This document shows, in pieces, positions 17,986 to 24,532 of a stretch of 35,610 bases of DNA. This DNA is from Akkermansiaceae bacterium UBA6138 (GTDB lineage: Bacteria; Verrucomicrobiota; Verrucomicrobiia; Verrucomicrobiales; DEV007), in the NCBI GenBank assembly GCA_002422425.1, contig DIVG01000067.1:33161-68770 (forward strand), written 5' to 3'. Under the pieces are notes generated by a model. The model saw only the letters and a list, made by a program, of their open reading frames with translations. It ran no database searches and was not told the DNA's origin. Both the position numbers and the translations under genes were made by a program. Each line of letters begins with the position of its first letter. Positions within the stretch are counted from its first letter, which is position 1.

Positions 17986-18503
17986 ACCCGGCCCTCCTTC
18001 ATCAATTTTTGTTCCACGCACTTTTGCAGGGCGGTGCGGATGCGGAAAAGCGACTGGGAAATGGCCCCTTCGGATTTACCATCGTCCTTTGCGATGGCCT
18101 GCACCGAGGCCCCGGGAAGGTATCGCCGATCGACCAAATCGCGCTGTCGGGGTGGCAGGGTGCCGATACAGGAGCGGAGTGCTTCAAGACGCTCGTCGGT
18201 CTGGTAGCTCCGTGCCTCCTGCCTCTCGGCGAGATAGTCGAAAACATCTTCGTCAAAGACGAGCTGCTCGCGGCGCTGTTTGCGCCGGTGATTGAGGACG
18301 TGGAAATAGGCGGTGCGGCAGGCCCAGGCGATGAAGTTGGTCCCTTCTTCGAAATCCTCCGCCTTGCGCCAGAGCGTCAGATTGGTCTCCTGCACGATGT
18401 CTTTGGCGAGAGACGGGTCATGACAGAGCGACATGACATAACCGAAGACCGCCGACTGGGCGCCGGTGAGCAGCTCGATGAAGGGCTCGGTATCGCGTTG
18501 CAT
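17982..18503 (-). CDS. ECF-like sigma-70 factor of the Rhodopirellula/Verrucomicrobium family
   Basis: The protein has 173 residues from MQRDTEPF (ATG at 18503); a start 13 codons upstream is possible. Region 2 is visible in FGYVMSLCHDPSLAKDIVQETNLTLWRKAEDFEEGTNF (broken by normal family variation) with AWACRTAYFHVLNHRRKQRRE for -10 recognition. Region 4 is LPPRQRDLVDRRYLPGASVQAIA, then KSEGAISQSLFRIRTALQKCV for -35 binding. The length and the NFIAWACRTA signature fit the PVC-specific sigma group. The TGA stop overlaps the ATG of the FecR/LamG gene in ATGA, implying translational coupling and a working sigma/regulator pair. Targets are unknown. A strong hairpin lies upstream, between this gene and the copper genes. 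Confidence 0.92.
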   Translation of the reverse strand: MQRDTEPFIELLTGAQSAVFGYVMSLCHDPSLAKDIVQETNLTLWRKAEDFEEGTNFIAWACRTAYFHVLNHRRKQRREQLVFDEDVFDYLAERQEARSYQTDERLEALRSCIGTLPPRQRDLVDRRYLPGASVQAIAKDDGKSEGAISQSLFRIRTALQKCVEQKLMKEGRV

Positions 18504-18553
18504 GGTCTCGCAGAGATACCGTCCCGGAGCGCGAGATCTCACGCACTATTTTT

Positions 18554-18575
18554 CCCGACCCGCGACCGGGCCGGG
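18554..18575. repeat. Strong GC hairpin between the HMA gene and the sigma factor gene
   Basis: A 9-bp inverted repeat with one G-U wobble and a 4-nt loop (left arm CCCGACCCG, right arm CGGGCCGGG on the plus strand). It lies in the 89-bp gap after the HMA stop. There is no U-tract on the downstream side in the direction of transcription, so it is not a standard intrinsic terminator. It may be an RNA-stability element, an attenuator or part of the sigma gene leader. Confidence 0.45.
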
Positions 18576-18592
18576 AGAAATGGGCAAAATGC

Positions 18593-18940
18593 TCAGCCTT
18601 TTTCCCCGGTGAGGGCGGCTTTGGCCTCGGCGAATTTCACCTTCAACTTCGTGAAGCCCGAGGCTTCGTAGCCGGCGTTCTTCACGGCGGCGGCGACGCT
18701 CTTCCCATCGGGAGCGGCCTCGGAATCAGTCGCGATGATCGCTTTTTTCGTCTTCGCATCGACATAGACGTCGGACACATGGTCTAGCTTTTTAAGCTCC
18801 TGCGTAACGGACCAGGCGCAGCCGGTGCACTTCATCGCGGGCACCCTTACTTCAAAAACAGCAACTTCATCGGCAGCGAGCGGCACAACAAAGAGCGCGG
18901 AGAAAAAGACGGCAAGGGCTAACAGAGAGGTCACTTTCAT
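18593..18940 (-). CDS. Exported heavy-metal-associated (HMA) domain protein, probable copper carrier
   Basis: The protein has 115 residues. A signal peptide (MKVTSLLALAVFFSALFVVPLAADE) is followed by one HMA fold with the metal-binding motif MKCTGCAW (Cys38 and Cys41), then SDVYVDAKTKKAII and AAVKNAGYEAS, the typical beta-alpha-beta pattern. This resembles periplasmic MerP/CopZ-like carriers. The ATG overlaps the TGA stop of the SCO1-family gene (ATGA), so the two are translated together. Copper is the likely ligand because of the SCO neighbours; mercury or another soft metal cannot be excluded from sequence alone. Confidence 0.88.
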   Translation of the reverse strand: MKVTSLLALAVFFSALFVVPLAADEVAVFEVRVPAMKCTGCAWSVTQELKKLDHVSDVYVDAKTKKAIIATDSEAAPDGKSVAAAVKNAGYEASGFTKLKVKFAEAKAALTGEKG

Positions 18941-19584
18941 CGTATTTCAGGGGTGATTTCGGGAGATTCGTTCAGCAGTTCCACAACGATGCGGGAAATA
19001 CTTGAGGTTGCCGCCGGCTCAAGGCCCTCGACGTAGGCTCTTACGCTACCCGAACGATCAACAATCGCAAACCGATTGCTGTGGATGAATCGTTCCGACA
19101 TCAGCTTCCCGGCCTCGATCGGATTGCGGGTGAGCGGGAGGAGAAAGCTGTTCTTCACGAGCGCATCGACCTCGGCCGCCTCGCCAGTAAGGAAAAACCA
19201 CTTCTCCGGATCGGCGTGCCAGCGATTCGCGAACTGACCGAGGCGCTCGGGAGTATCGGTCTGGGGATCGACGGAAAAAGAAACAAAGGCGAGGTTATCC
19301 TCCTCCGCGAAGAGGCGCTGCAACTCGGCGAAGCGAGCCGAGAGCACGAGGCACTCGGCAGCACAGCTCGTGAAAATGAAGTTCGCAATCCAGACTTTAC
19401 CCCTCAACGAATCCGCTTCGAGAGGTCGGGCCTGCTGGTCAGTGAAGGTGAAATCATCGACTTCCCTGAATTTTCCGATGAGAACCTGCTGCGGCGGCCC
19501 CTGCTTTTCACACGAGACGAACATTGAGAAGATCGCTCCCGCAGTGAGAAGACGACCGGGGAACCGTTGGAAAAGAGGGAGCAT
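18937..19584 (-). CDS. SCO1/SenC-family copper chaperone lipoprotein
   Basis: The protein has 215 residues. The N-terminus has a lipoprotein-like signal with Cys25 (MFVSC). The thioredoxin fold carries the copper ligands of SCO proteins: the CxxxC motif FTSCAAEC (Cys74, Cys78) and the distant His168 in RFIHSNRFAIVD. VSFSVDPQTDTPERL is the usual SCO core. Such proteins deliver copper to the CuA site of cytochrome c oxidase or act as thiol reductases. No oxidase genes are in the window. It forms a tight operon with the HMA protein gene and is divergent from a second SCO gene across 73 bp, which probably holds both promoters. Confidence 0.92.
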   Translation of the reverse strand: MLPLFQRFPGRLLTAGAIFSMFVSCEKQGPPQQVLIGKFREVDDFTFTDQQARPLEADSLRGKVWIANFIFTSCAAECLVLSARFAELQRLFAEEDNLAFVSFSVDPQTDTPERLGQFANRWHADPEKWFFLTGEAAEVDALVKNSFLLPLTRNPIEAGKLMSERFIHSNRFAIVDRSGSVRAYVEGLEPAATSSISRIVVELLNESPEITPEIR

Positions 19585-19657
19585 CCGGTTAAAGTTACGT
19601 TTGAATGAGGCGGCGCGATACCGGCGTGAATCGGAAACGAAGTGCCGTTAGGGAGCA

Positions 19658-20554
19658 ATGGGGCGTAAGCTCTTCCCGATGAAAAAATTGCCCCTCGTCG
19701 CCCTCGCCCTTGTCCTCAATTCGTGCGCCCCCCCCCGGGATGAAGCATCAGCAGGCCACCAGACCTTCCCCGTTAGGGGGATCGTGCAGCAGCGCATGGG
19801 CGACGACCCGGCCACGATGATCATCGATCACGAGGAGATCCCCGGATTCATGCCGCGCATGATCATGCCCTTTCGCGCTCTTGATCCGAAGGAGTTCGAG
19901 GCGCTTGAGCCCGGCATGGTCGTGACCTTTGACTACCATGTCGGGGAGCACGAGTCCTGGGTCACCGGTGTCAAAACCACGGGGGAAAAAGGCGCCATCA
20001 ACTACGAAGAGGACAAACCGGCACACGACGATCTCGTCTCTCCCGGCGACGCCTTTCCGGATTATGCTTTTCGCGACGAGACCGGTAAAGCCGTTCACCT
20101 CTCCGACTACCGCGGCATACCGGTGGCGATCACCTTTGTTTTTTCCCGCTGTCCCGTGCCCGAATACTGCCCGCGCATGATGAGCCACTTCGCGACGGTC
20201 CTGGAAAAGCTGAAACCCGCGCCGGATGCCCCGTCGACGTTTCGGCTTCTCACGATTTCCTTTGATCACGAGTTCGACACTCCCGAGATCCTTCGATCCT
20301 GGGGGGCCGCCTTCGGTCATCGCAGGGGATTGCCCTGGAGTCTCCTCTCGACGCCTGACAAAACCGTCATAGACGAGATTTCCAGCCGCACCGGGCTGCG
20401 CTTCGGGACCGTCAACGGAACGATTCAGCACAACCTCCGCACCCTTGTCATCAATCCCGACGGCACTCTGCGAAGACTTTTCACCGACGAAAACTGGACC
20501 GTGGACGAGCTGATTACCGAGCTTGGAGCCGCCGCATCACAGGGACGGAATTAG
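19658..20554 (+). CDS. Lipoprotein fusing a CusF-like copper-binding domain to an SCO domain
   Basis: The protein has 298 residues. The ATG at 19658 has AGGGAG 2 nt upstream; an ATG at 19679 would also leave a lipoprotein signal (VALALVLNSC, Cys23). Residues about 35-110 resemble CusF or the copper-binding PF11604 domain: MIIDHEEIPGFMPRMIMPF places His58 and Met65/68/70 as in the family's His-(Ile-Pro)-Met-x-Met pattern. Residues about 128-290 are an SCO thioredoxin fold with FSRCPVPEYCPRM (Cys165 and Cys171, spaced C-x5-C rather than C-x3-C) and His258 in IQHNLRTLVI. It probably takes up periplasmic copper and passes it within one chain. Divergent from the SCO1-HMA operon. Confidence 0.9.
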   Translation: MGRKLFPMKKLPLVALALVLNSCAPPRDEASAGHQTFPVRGIVQQRMGDDPATMIIDHEEIPGFMPRMIMPFRALDPKEFEALEPGMVVTFDYHVGEHESWVTGVKTTGEKGAINYEEDKPAHDDLVSPGDAFPDYAFRDETGKAVHLSDYRGIPVAITFVFSRCPVPEYCPRMMSHFATVLEKLKPAPDAPSTFRLLTISFDHEFDTPEILRSWGAAFGHRRGLPWSLLSTPDKTVIDEISSRTGLRFGTVNGTIQHNLRTLVINPDGTLRRLFTDENWTVDELITELGAAASQGRN

Positions 20555-20561
20555 TGGCGCA

Positions 20562-20726
20562 ACACGAAGCCTCGCCGAAAGCCTCCGCCTCCTGCTCAAC
20601 GAAGCCATGCGCCAGGAACGCTCCGCCGTTCTTCAGGCACAACCTTACGAGCGATCCGACCTGGAGGGCGTCCGCAGCGAGCAGGCCCTTCTCCTCGCCA
20701 TGGCCGAACCGACCGAAGGGAGATAG
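20562..20726 (+). pseudogene. N-terminal fragment of an IS256/Mutator-family transposase
   Basis: A short open frame encodes SLAESLRLLLNEAMRQERS followed by AVLQAQPYERSD. This matches the well-conserved N-terminal segment of IS256-family transposases (LLNxAMxxER...LgAxpYERs). The match ends after YERSD, where the family's RxGYaNGxK continuation is absent, and the frame stops at 20726. The DDE catalytic domain is missing. The fragment begins a few bases after the CusF-SCO stop. No terminal inverted repeats could be assigned. It is a decayed insertion remnant, not a functional gene. Confidence 0.6.
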
Positions 20727-20802
20727 CCTGCCTCAGGCAGCCCGAAGGGCCAGGAGAACGCGAGAGTCCGATCCCCTGAGCAGTTCCGGGCACCCCGGGA
20801 AA

Positions 20803-20851
20803 GGGGCTTGCCAAGCCCCTCCCGTCAGCCGCGGCGCTTAGGCAAGCGCCG
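20803..20851. repeat. Two adjacent perfect REP-like hairpins
   Basis: The first palindrome (20803-20819) has a 7-bp stem, GGGGCTT/AAGCCCC, and the loop GCC. The second (20832-20851) has an 8-bp stem, CGGCGCTT/AAGCGCCG, and the loop AGGC (GCCT on the other strand). An imperfect hairpin, TTCCGGG/CCCGGGAA, lies just before them at about 20785-20801. The shared core CTTGCC(T)AAG suggests a repeat family. They could also protect or terminate the upstream CusF-SCO transcript, although the T-run after them is weak. Confidence 0.6.
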
Positions 20852-20978
20852 TTCCTTGACCTTGGCTCCGCTGCTCGCCGGCGGTCCTATTTGGATCCTA
20901 TTCCCCTGTCGCCTATTCCTTTGCCCCCCCTTCTACCCGTCTACGTTTTCTGTCGCCTCATCAAACAAGGAAAAAGGG

Positions 20979-21000
20979 GGCACAGGAAAGGCACAGGAAA
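20979..21000. repeat. 11-bp perfect tandem duplication
   Basis: GGCACAGGAAA occurs twice without a gap, at 20979-20989 and 20990-21000. It follows a G-run that is roughly complementary to a C-run at 20918-20932. The function is unknown; it may be a remnant of an insertion site or of an intergenic repeat. Confidence 0.6.
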
Positions 21001-21235
21001 AAGGGTTCATGCGACATTTCTTGACAGTTTTCATCCCCCCTCACCTCCTTCTCGGTAAATTTAAATGGCAGGTGGCGCTGCAAAGGCTAGTTCGAATCCT
21101 GATTCAATGGCGGTGAAACAGGATGAGTAAGCTCGTCGTAACGCGGCCTTGGAATCGCAGAGGTTCGGATCGGCGATAGCACATCTCCGTCGCTTGCGGG
21201 CTGGCGTTTGCGTGCGAATGGCGGAGGGTGGGCGA

Positions 21236-22105
21236 ATGACCGGCCAACACCTTCGCCTCTCCGCCGCCATGGGCGTGCTCCTCCTGGGGGTCGCCTATTT
21301 CGTGCCGCGGGCCGTTGTCCCGGCGAGTCGATTCGGCGAACTCCTGCATGAGACGCGCTCGGACTTCTCCCGCATCCGCGTGCGCGAAAAGGAAGGCGTG
21401 CGCAGTCTCCTCTTTGTCGACGAAGACGGCACCGAGCAGCGCCAGTCAGCCGTCGCGATGGCCGAGCCGGGGAAAAATCAGCTCGGCTACACCGGCTCGC
21501 TTTTCACTTCCCTGCTCTACCGGCATCCGCAGGATCGGGTCCTCATCGTCGGGCTCGGCGGCGGGGGCATGGTGCGGTTTTTGAACGAGTCCTTCCCGGG
21601 GATGATGGTCGAGGCGGTCGAGATTGATCCCGTCGTGGTTGAGGTGGCGGCAACCTATTTCGGCACCGCCCCGGGACCGCGCACCCGCCTCCACACCCGT
21701 GACGCCTTTGCCTTCTTCCGCGAAGAAACCGGACTCTACGATGCTATTTACATGGATGCCTTTCTCCGTCCCGCCCCCGACTCGGGGCTGGAGGAAAAAA
21801 CGACGCGACTGAAGACGGTCGGTTTTCTCGGGACGGTGCGTTCCCGGCTCGTGCCCGGCGGAGTGGTCGCCGTGAATCTCATCGAAGCGCGGCCCGAGAC
21901 GGCGGACGATCTTGCGGCGATCCGGACCGTCTTTCCGACGACGGCTCTCTTCAACGTTCCCGGGTCCGGCAATCTGGTTGTGATCGGCTCAAGCGAAGTC
22001 CCCGCCCCCGACGCGCCCGAACTCGCGCGCCGGGCCGCGAAGCTCGATGCGGAGCTCGCCGTGGAGCTGTCTTTCGGGGAATTGGCGGGGAATTGGCGCC
22101 CCTAA
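21236..22105 (+). CDS. Spermidine-synthase-like (class I methyltransferase fold) protein with N-terminal membrane helix
   Basis: The protein has 289 residues from the ATG at 21236, chosen because GGAGGGTGGGCGA stands directly upstream; longer in-frame starts lack this. A hydrophobic segment at residues about 11-29 (AAMGVLLLGVAYFVPRAVV) suggests a membrane anchor. The nucleotide-binding fold shows VLIVGLGGGGMVRFL, VEAVEIDPVVVEVA, the DAFAFFRE region and YDAIYMDAF. The family's GGGDG is replaced by GGGGG, so true putrescine aminopropyl transfer is uncertain. It may be a methyltransferase-like or other aminopropyltransferase homologue. No polyamine genes are nearby. It is followed within about 40 bp by the DUF1080 gene on the same strand. 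Confidence 0.8.
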   Translation: MTGQHLRLSAAMGVLLLGVAYFVPRAVVPASRFGELLHETRSDFSRIRVREKEGVRSLLFVDEDGTEQRQSAVAMAEPGKNQLGYTGSLFTSLLYRHPQDRVLIVGLGGGGMVRFLNESFPGMMVEAVEIDPVVVEVAATYFGTAPGPRTRLHTRDAFAFFREETGLYDAIYMDAFLRPAPDSGLEEKTTRLKTVGFLGTVRSRLVPGGVVAVNLIEARPETADDLAAIRTVFPTTALFNVPGSGNLVVIGSSEVPAPDAPELARRAAKLDAELAVELSFGELAGNWRP

Positions 22106-22145
22106 CACCCTTGACGAATCCACCCCGATGCTGTCGAATCCCCGC

Positions 22146-22850
22146 ATGACCAGAATCCCCCTGCTTTCACTCCTCTTTCTCGCCGGCCTCGCGCATGGAG
22201 GGGAAAAATCACTCTTCAACGGCACTGACCTGACCGGCTGGACCGGCGACCCGAAATTGTGGTCCGTCGTCGACGGCGCCATCACCGGGAAGACAACGGC
22301 GGAGAATCCCGCCGCGCACAACACCTTCCTCATTCTCGAAGGCGAGCAGCCCGGTGATTTCGAGCTGACACTCAAATTCAAAATGACCCCCGGAGATGAG
22401 AAGAAATATACCAACTCGGGCATTCAATACCGCAGCACCGTGCACGACGCCGAAAAGTGGATTGTGGGCGGCTACCAGGCCGACTTCGAATATGGCGAGA
22501 CTTACAGCGGCATCCTTTACGAAGAGCGCGGACGCGGCATTCTCGCCCAGCGTGGCCAGAAGGTGACGATCAAACAGAGCGACGACGTCAAAAAGCCCAA
22601 GATCGAAGTGACCGGCGAGACCGGGGTCTCCGCCGAGATTCAGGCTGCCATCAAAAAAGATGACTGGAACGACTACCGCATCGTCGCGAAGGGAAATCAC
22701 GTGCAGCAGTTCATCAACGGTAAGCTCACCGTCGATGTCACCGACGAAACCGCCGAGGCTCCCAAAGCCGGTGTTATCGCGCTGCAACTCCACGCCGGAC
22801 CGCCCATGCAGGTCCAGTTCAAGGACATCGTCCTGAAGACCGCCGAGTGA
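22146..22850 (+). CDS. Secreted 3-keto-disaccharide hydrolase (DUF1080) domain protein
   Basis: The protein has 234 residues from MTRIPLLSLLFLAGLAHGGE, chosen because it begins with a signal peptide; an ATG at 22128 is the alternative. The single jelly-roll-like domain shows the family signatures KSLFNGTDLTGWTG, LWSVVDGAITGK, DFELTLKFKM, NSGIQYRS, GGYQADFE, YSGILYEERGRGILA, DWNDYRIVAKGN and GVIALQLHAGPPMQVQFKDI. PF06439 members are very numerous in Verrucomicrobiota and Planctomycetota. Some cleave 3-ketoglycosides produced by Gfo/Idh-type dehydrogenases, a suggestive link to the oxidoreductase at 4979-6052, but this is inference. The gene converges on the lactonase gene with only 18 bp between stops. 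Confidence 0.92.
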   Translation: MTRIPLLSLLFLAGLAHGGEKSLFNGTDLTGWTGDPKLWSVVDGAITGKTTAENPAAHNTFLILEGEQPGDFELTLKFKMTPGDEKKYTNSGIQYRSTVHDAEKWIVGGYQADFEYGETYSGILYEERGRGILAQRGQKVTIKQSDDVKKPKIEVTGETGVSAEIQAAIKKDDWNDYRIVAKGNHVQQFINGKLTVDVTDETAEAPKAGVIALQLHAGPPMQVQFKDIVLKTAE

Positions 22851-22868
22851 GATCGGCCCGCGTCGAGA

Positions 22869-24125
22869 TCACTTCGCGAGGTCAAGGAAGACGAGCGCCG
22901 AGGGATTACCCACCGGCGTGTAGTGTCCCGTGAAGTTCAGCCCGCCCGTCGCGCGATCGACGCGGAAGACGGCGAGGTGATCGGCGCGCTGATTGCAGAC
23001 ATAGAGGAACTCACCCGTCGGATCGAAGTTGAAGCTCCGCGGGTAGTTCCCCCTCGTCCATTCCTCGGTCAGGTAGGTGAGCTCGCCCTTTTCCCCCACC
23101 GAGAAAATGGCGATGCTGTCGTGGAGCCTATTGCCGGCATAGACGTAGCGGCCATCTTCCGAGACGAGGATGCCCGAGCAGAAGTTGCTCCCCGCATAAC
23201 CCGGAGGCAGGCTCGAGAGCGTCTGCCGCGGCGAGAGACGCCCCGTTTCCCCGTCGTAGTCGAAAAGGACCACGGTCGAGCCTTCCTCCTGCAATGAGTA
23301 GAGCCAGCGGCCGTTGGGATGAAAGTGGAAATGGCGCGGCCCGTCGCCCGGAGGCAGGCTGACGTAGGGAGGATCATTGGGGGAAAGGAGGCCTTTTTTC
23401 CCGTCAAATTTCCAACTGAAGATCTGATCCAGCCCCAGATCGACATGAAGGACAAATCGTCCCGCCGGATCGGGAGCGATCATGTGGGCATGGGTGCGGT
23501 CGTGCCCGCTGAAGGCAAAGCTGCCCGGAGGAGCGTTCGTCGCCACGGTTGGCCCGACCTCGCCCTCATCGATCTTGATATCGGTCGCTTTGCCGAGGCT
23601 GCCATCCTCCAGCACCGGCAGGACCGCGACCGATCCGCCGAAGTAGTTCGCCACAAAAAGAAACCGCCCCGACGGATGAAAGCTGAGGTAAGTCGGCCCC
23701 GCTCCGCCCGAAGGCACCGTGTTGAGGGGCGTCAGTTTTCCGGTGGTGCGGTCGATGGAAAAGGAACTCACGCTACCCTCGTTTTCGTCATTAAGACGAT
23801 CTGTTTCGTTGGCCGAGTAGAGACGGGACCCTGCCGCATTGAGCGCGAGACAGCTCGGGCTAATTCCCATTTCATGGATCCCCGCAGCGGTGAGGGCACC
23901 GGTCGTGCGGTCCACCGTAAAAAGGTGAATGCCCCGCCCGTTCCCAGGTGGCAGATCCACCTGAGTCGGCAGCACATCCTGCAGCGGCGAACTGAAGGTC
24001 CCGACATAGGCCATCAGCGGACCGTCTCCTGCTGACTGTGCCCGGATCGAAGAAGCAAGAACAGTGGCCGAGGCAGCCTGGAGAAAGACACGGCGGGAGG
24101 GGTGGGAGCGGAGTGGTGGAGTCAT
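22869..24125 (-). CDS. Tat-exported lactonase-family seven-bladed beta-propeller protein
   Basis: The protein has 418 residues. The N-terminus carries a twin-arginine signal (SRRVFLQAASATVLASS). The rest matches the lactonase family (PF10282; 6-phosphogluconolactonase or carboxymuconate-cyclase-like): YVGTFSS, GRGIHLFTVDRTTGAL, NPSALVF-type blade ends, GGAGPTYLSFHPSGRFLFVANY, DGPRHFHFHPNGRWLYSLQE, GYAGSNFCSGILVSEDGRYVYAGNR and NYPRSFNFDPTGEFLYVCNQ. Export makes a cytoplasmic pentose-phosphate role unlikely; hydrolysis of an extracytoplasmic sugar lactone is a better guess. A perfect hairpin lies 11 bp upstream of the start codon, within the probable 5' leader. Confidence 0.92.
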   Translation of the reverse strand: MTPPLRSHPSRRVFLQAASATVLASSIRAQSAGDGPLMAYVGTFSSPLQDVLPTQVDLPPGNGRGIHLFTVDRTTGALTAAGIHEMGISPSCLALNAAGSRLYSANETDRLNDENEGSVSSFSIDRTTGKLTPLNTVPSGGAGPTYLSFHPSGRFLFVANYFGGSVAVLPVLEDGSLGKATDIKIDEGEVGPTVATNAPPGSFAFSGHDRTHAHMIAPDPAGRFVLHVDLGLDQIFSWKFDGKKGLLSPNDPPYVSLPPGDGPRHFHFHPNGRWLYSLQEEGSTVVLFDYDGETGRLSPRQTLSSLPPGYAGSNFCSGILVSEDGRYVYAGNRLHDSIAIFSVGEKGELTYLTEEWTRGNYPRSFNFDPTGEFLYVCNQRADHLAVFRVDRATGGLNFTGHYTPVGNPSALVFLDLAK

Positions 24126-24135
24126 GGAGCGGTAG

Positions 24136-24156
24136 GGACGCCTCGCCGAGGCGTCC
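24136..24156. repeat. Perfect 9-bp-stem hairpin with GCC loop
   Basis: GGACGCCTC-GCC-GAGGCGTCC lies between the lactonase start (24125, minus) and the toxin-antitoxin promoter. Its centre CTCGCCGAG resembles the centres of the two hairpins at 20803-20851 (CTTGCCAAG, CTTGCCTAAG), which suggests a dispersed intergenic repeat. In the lactonase leader it could also affect translation or mRNA stability. Confidence 0.6.
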
Positions 24157-24259
24157 GCGGTGCGGTTCGGCCATCAACATGATGATTCCGGGGGGCAATT
24201 GGCAAGCCAGGAAATATCCGGATGACGTGAGCTTTTTGGATTAAACCACGCCTATCTGA

Positions 24260-24290
24260 TTGAACTCAACCTATTGATGCATTAACATCA
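24260..24290 (+). promoter_or_regulatory. Candidate promoter and autoregulatory operator of the vapBC-like operon
   Basis: TTGAAC (24260-24265) and TAACAT (24283-24288) make a -35/-10 pair with a 17-bp spacer. A hyphenated palindrome, TGATG-N6-CATCA (24275-24290), overlaps the -10 box and fits the dyad sites bound by ribbon-helix-helix antitoxins. The expected start site is about 24294-24296, so the mRNA may be leaderless. No Shine-Dalgarno sequence precedes the antitoxin ATG, which agrees with that. Inference from pattern only. Confidence 0.4.
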
Positions 24291-24295
24291 GATGC

Positions 24296-24532
24296 ATGAG
24301 AACCACTCTCGATATTGAGGCTGATATCCTCCAGGCGGCGAAGGAGATTGCAGCCCGTGAAAAGTCCACCGCCGGTGCCGTCATCTCACGACTCGCGAGA
24401 AAAGGACTCGCTCCTGCTTCAGTTGGATCGGGGGAGACACGTGTTCGCAACGGCGTGCCTGTTATCTCTGCCACCGGACATGTCATCACCCTTGAGCATG
24501 TACAGGAACTAATGGATGAAGAAGGGATCTGA
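24296..24532 (+). CDS. VapB-like ribbon-helix-helix antitoxin
   Basis: The protein has 78 residues. The N-terminal segment MRTTLDIEADILQAAKEIAA followed by REKSTAGAVISRLARKGL is a standard RHH DNA-binding unit (one beta strand, two helices) of the CopG/VapB kind. The C-terminal part (VRNGVPVISATGHVITLEHVQELMDEEGI) would wrap the toxin. It normally represses its own promoter alone or with the toxin and blocks the PIN nuclease. Its TGA stop shares one base with the toxin ATG (TGATG), a common coupling in these pairs. The GC content and codon choice around this operon look lower than in its neighbours, which would fit horizontal transfer; this was judged by eye. Confidence 0.9.
   Translation: MRTTLDIEADILQAAKEIAAREKSTAGAVISRLARKGLAPASVGSGETRVRNGVPVISATGHVITLEHVQELMDEEGI

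Larger units (their letters stand above)
20555..21235. other. Non-coding stretch with mobile-element debris and repeats
   Basis: 680 bp without an intact gene between the CusF-SCO gene and the spermidine-synthase-like gene. It holds an IS256-type transposase fragment, a cluster of palindromic hairpins near 20785-20851, a C-run/G-run pair at 20918-20932 and 20971-20986 that is roughly complementary, and an 11-bp tandem duplication. From about 21005 to 21235 I see no recognisable element apart from the Shine-Dalgarno sequence of the next gene. Confidence 0.6.

Noticed and set aside
21081..21105. GTTCGAATCC sequence resembling a tRNA T-loop
   Set aside because: The flanking bases do not pair as a T-stem and no acceptor, D or anticodon arms can be built around it.
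20808..21116. Open frame of 102 codons in the repeat-rich gap
   Set aside because: It runs through hairpins, homopolymer runs and the tandem repeat. The protein has no recognisable motif, so I treat it as chance.
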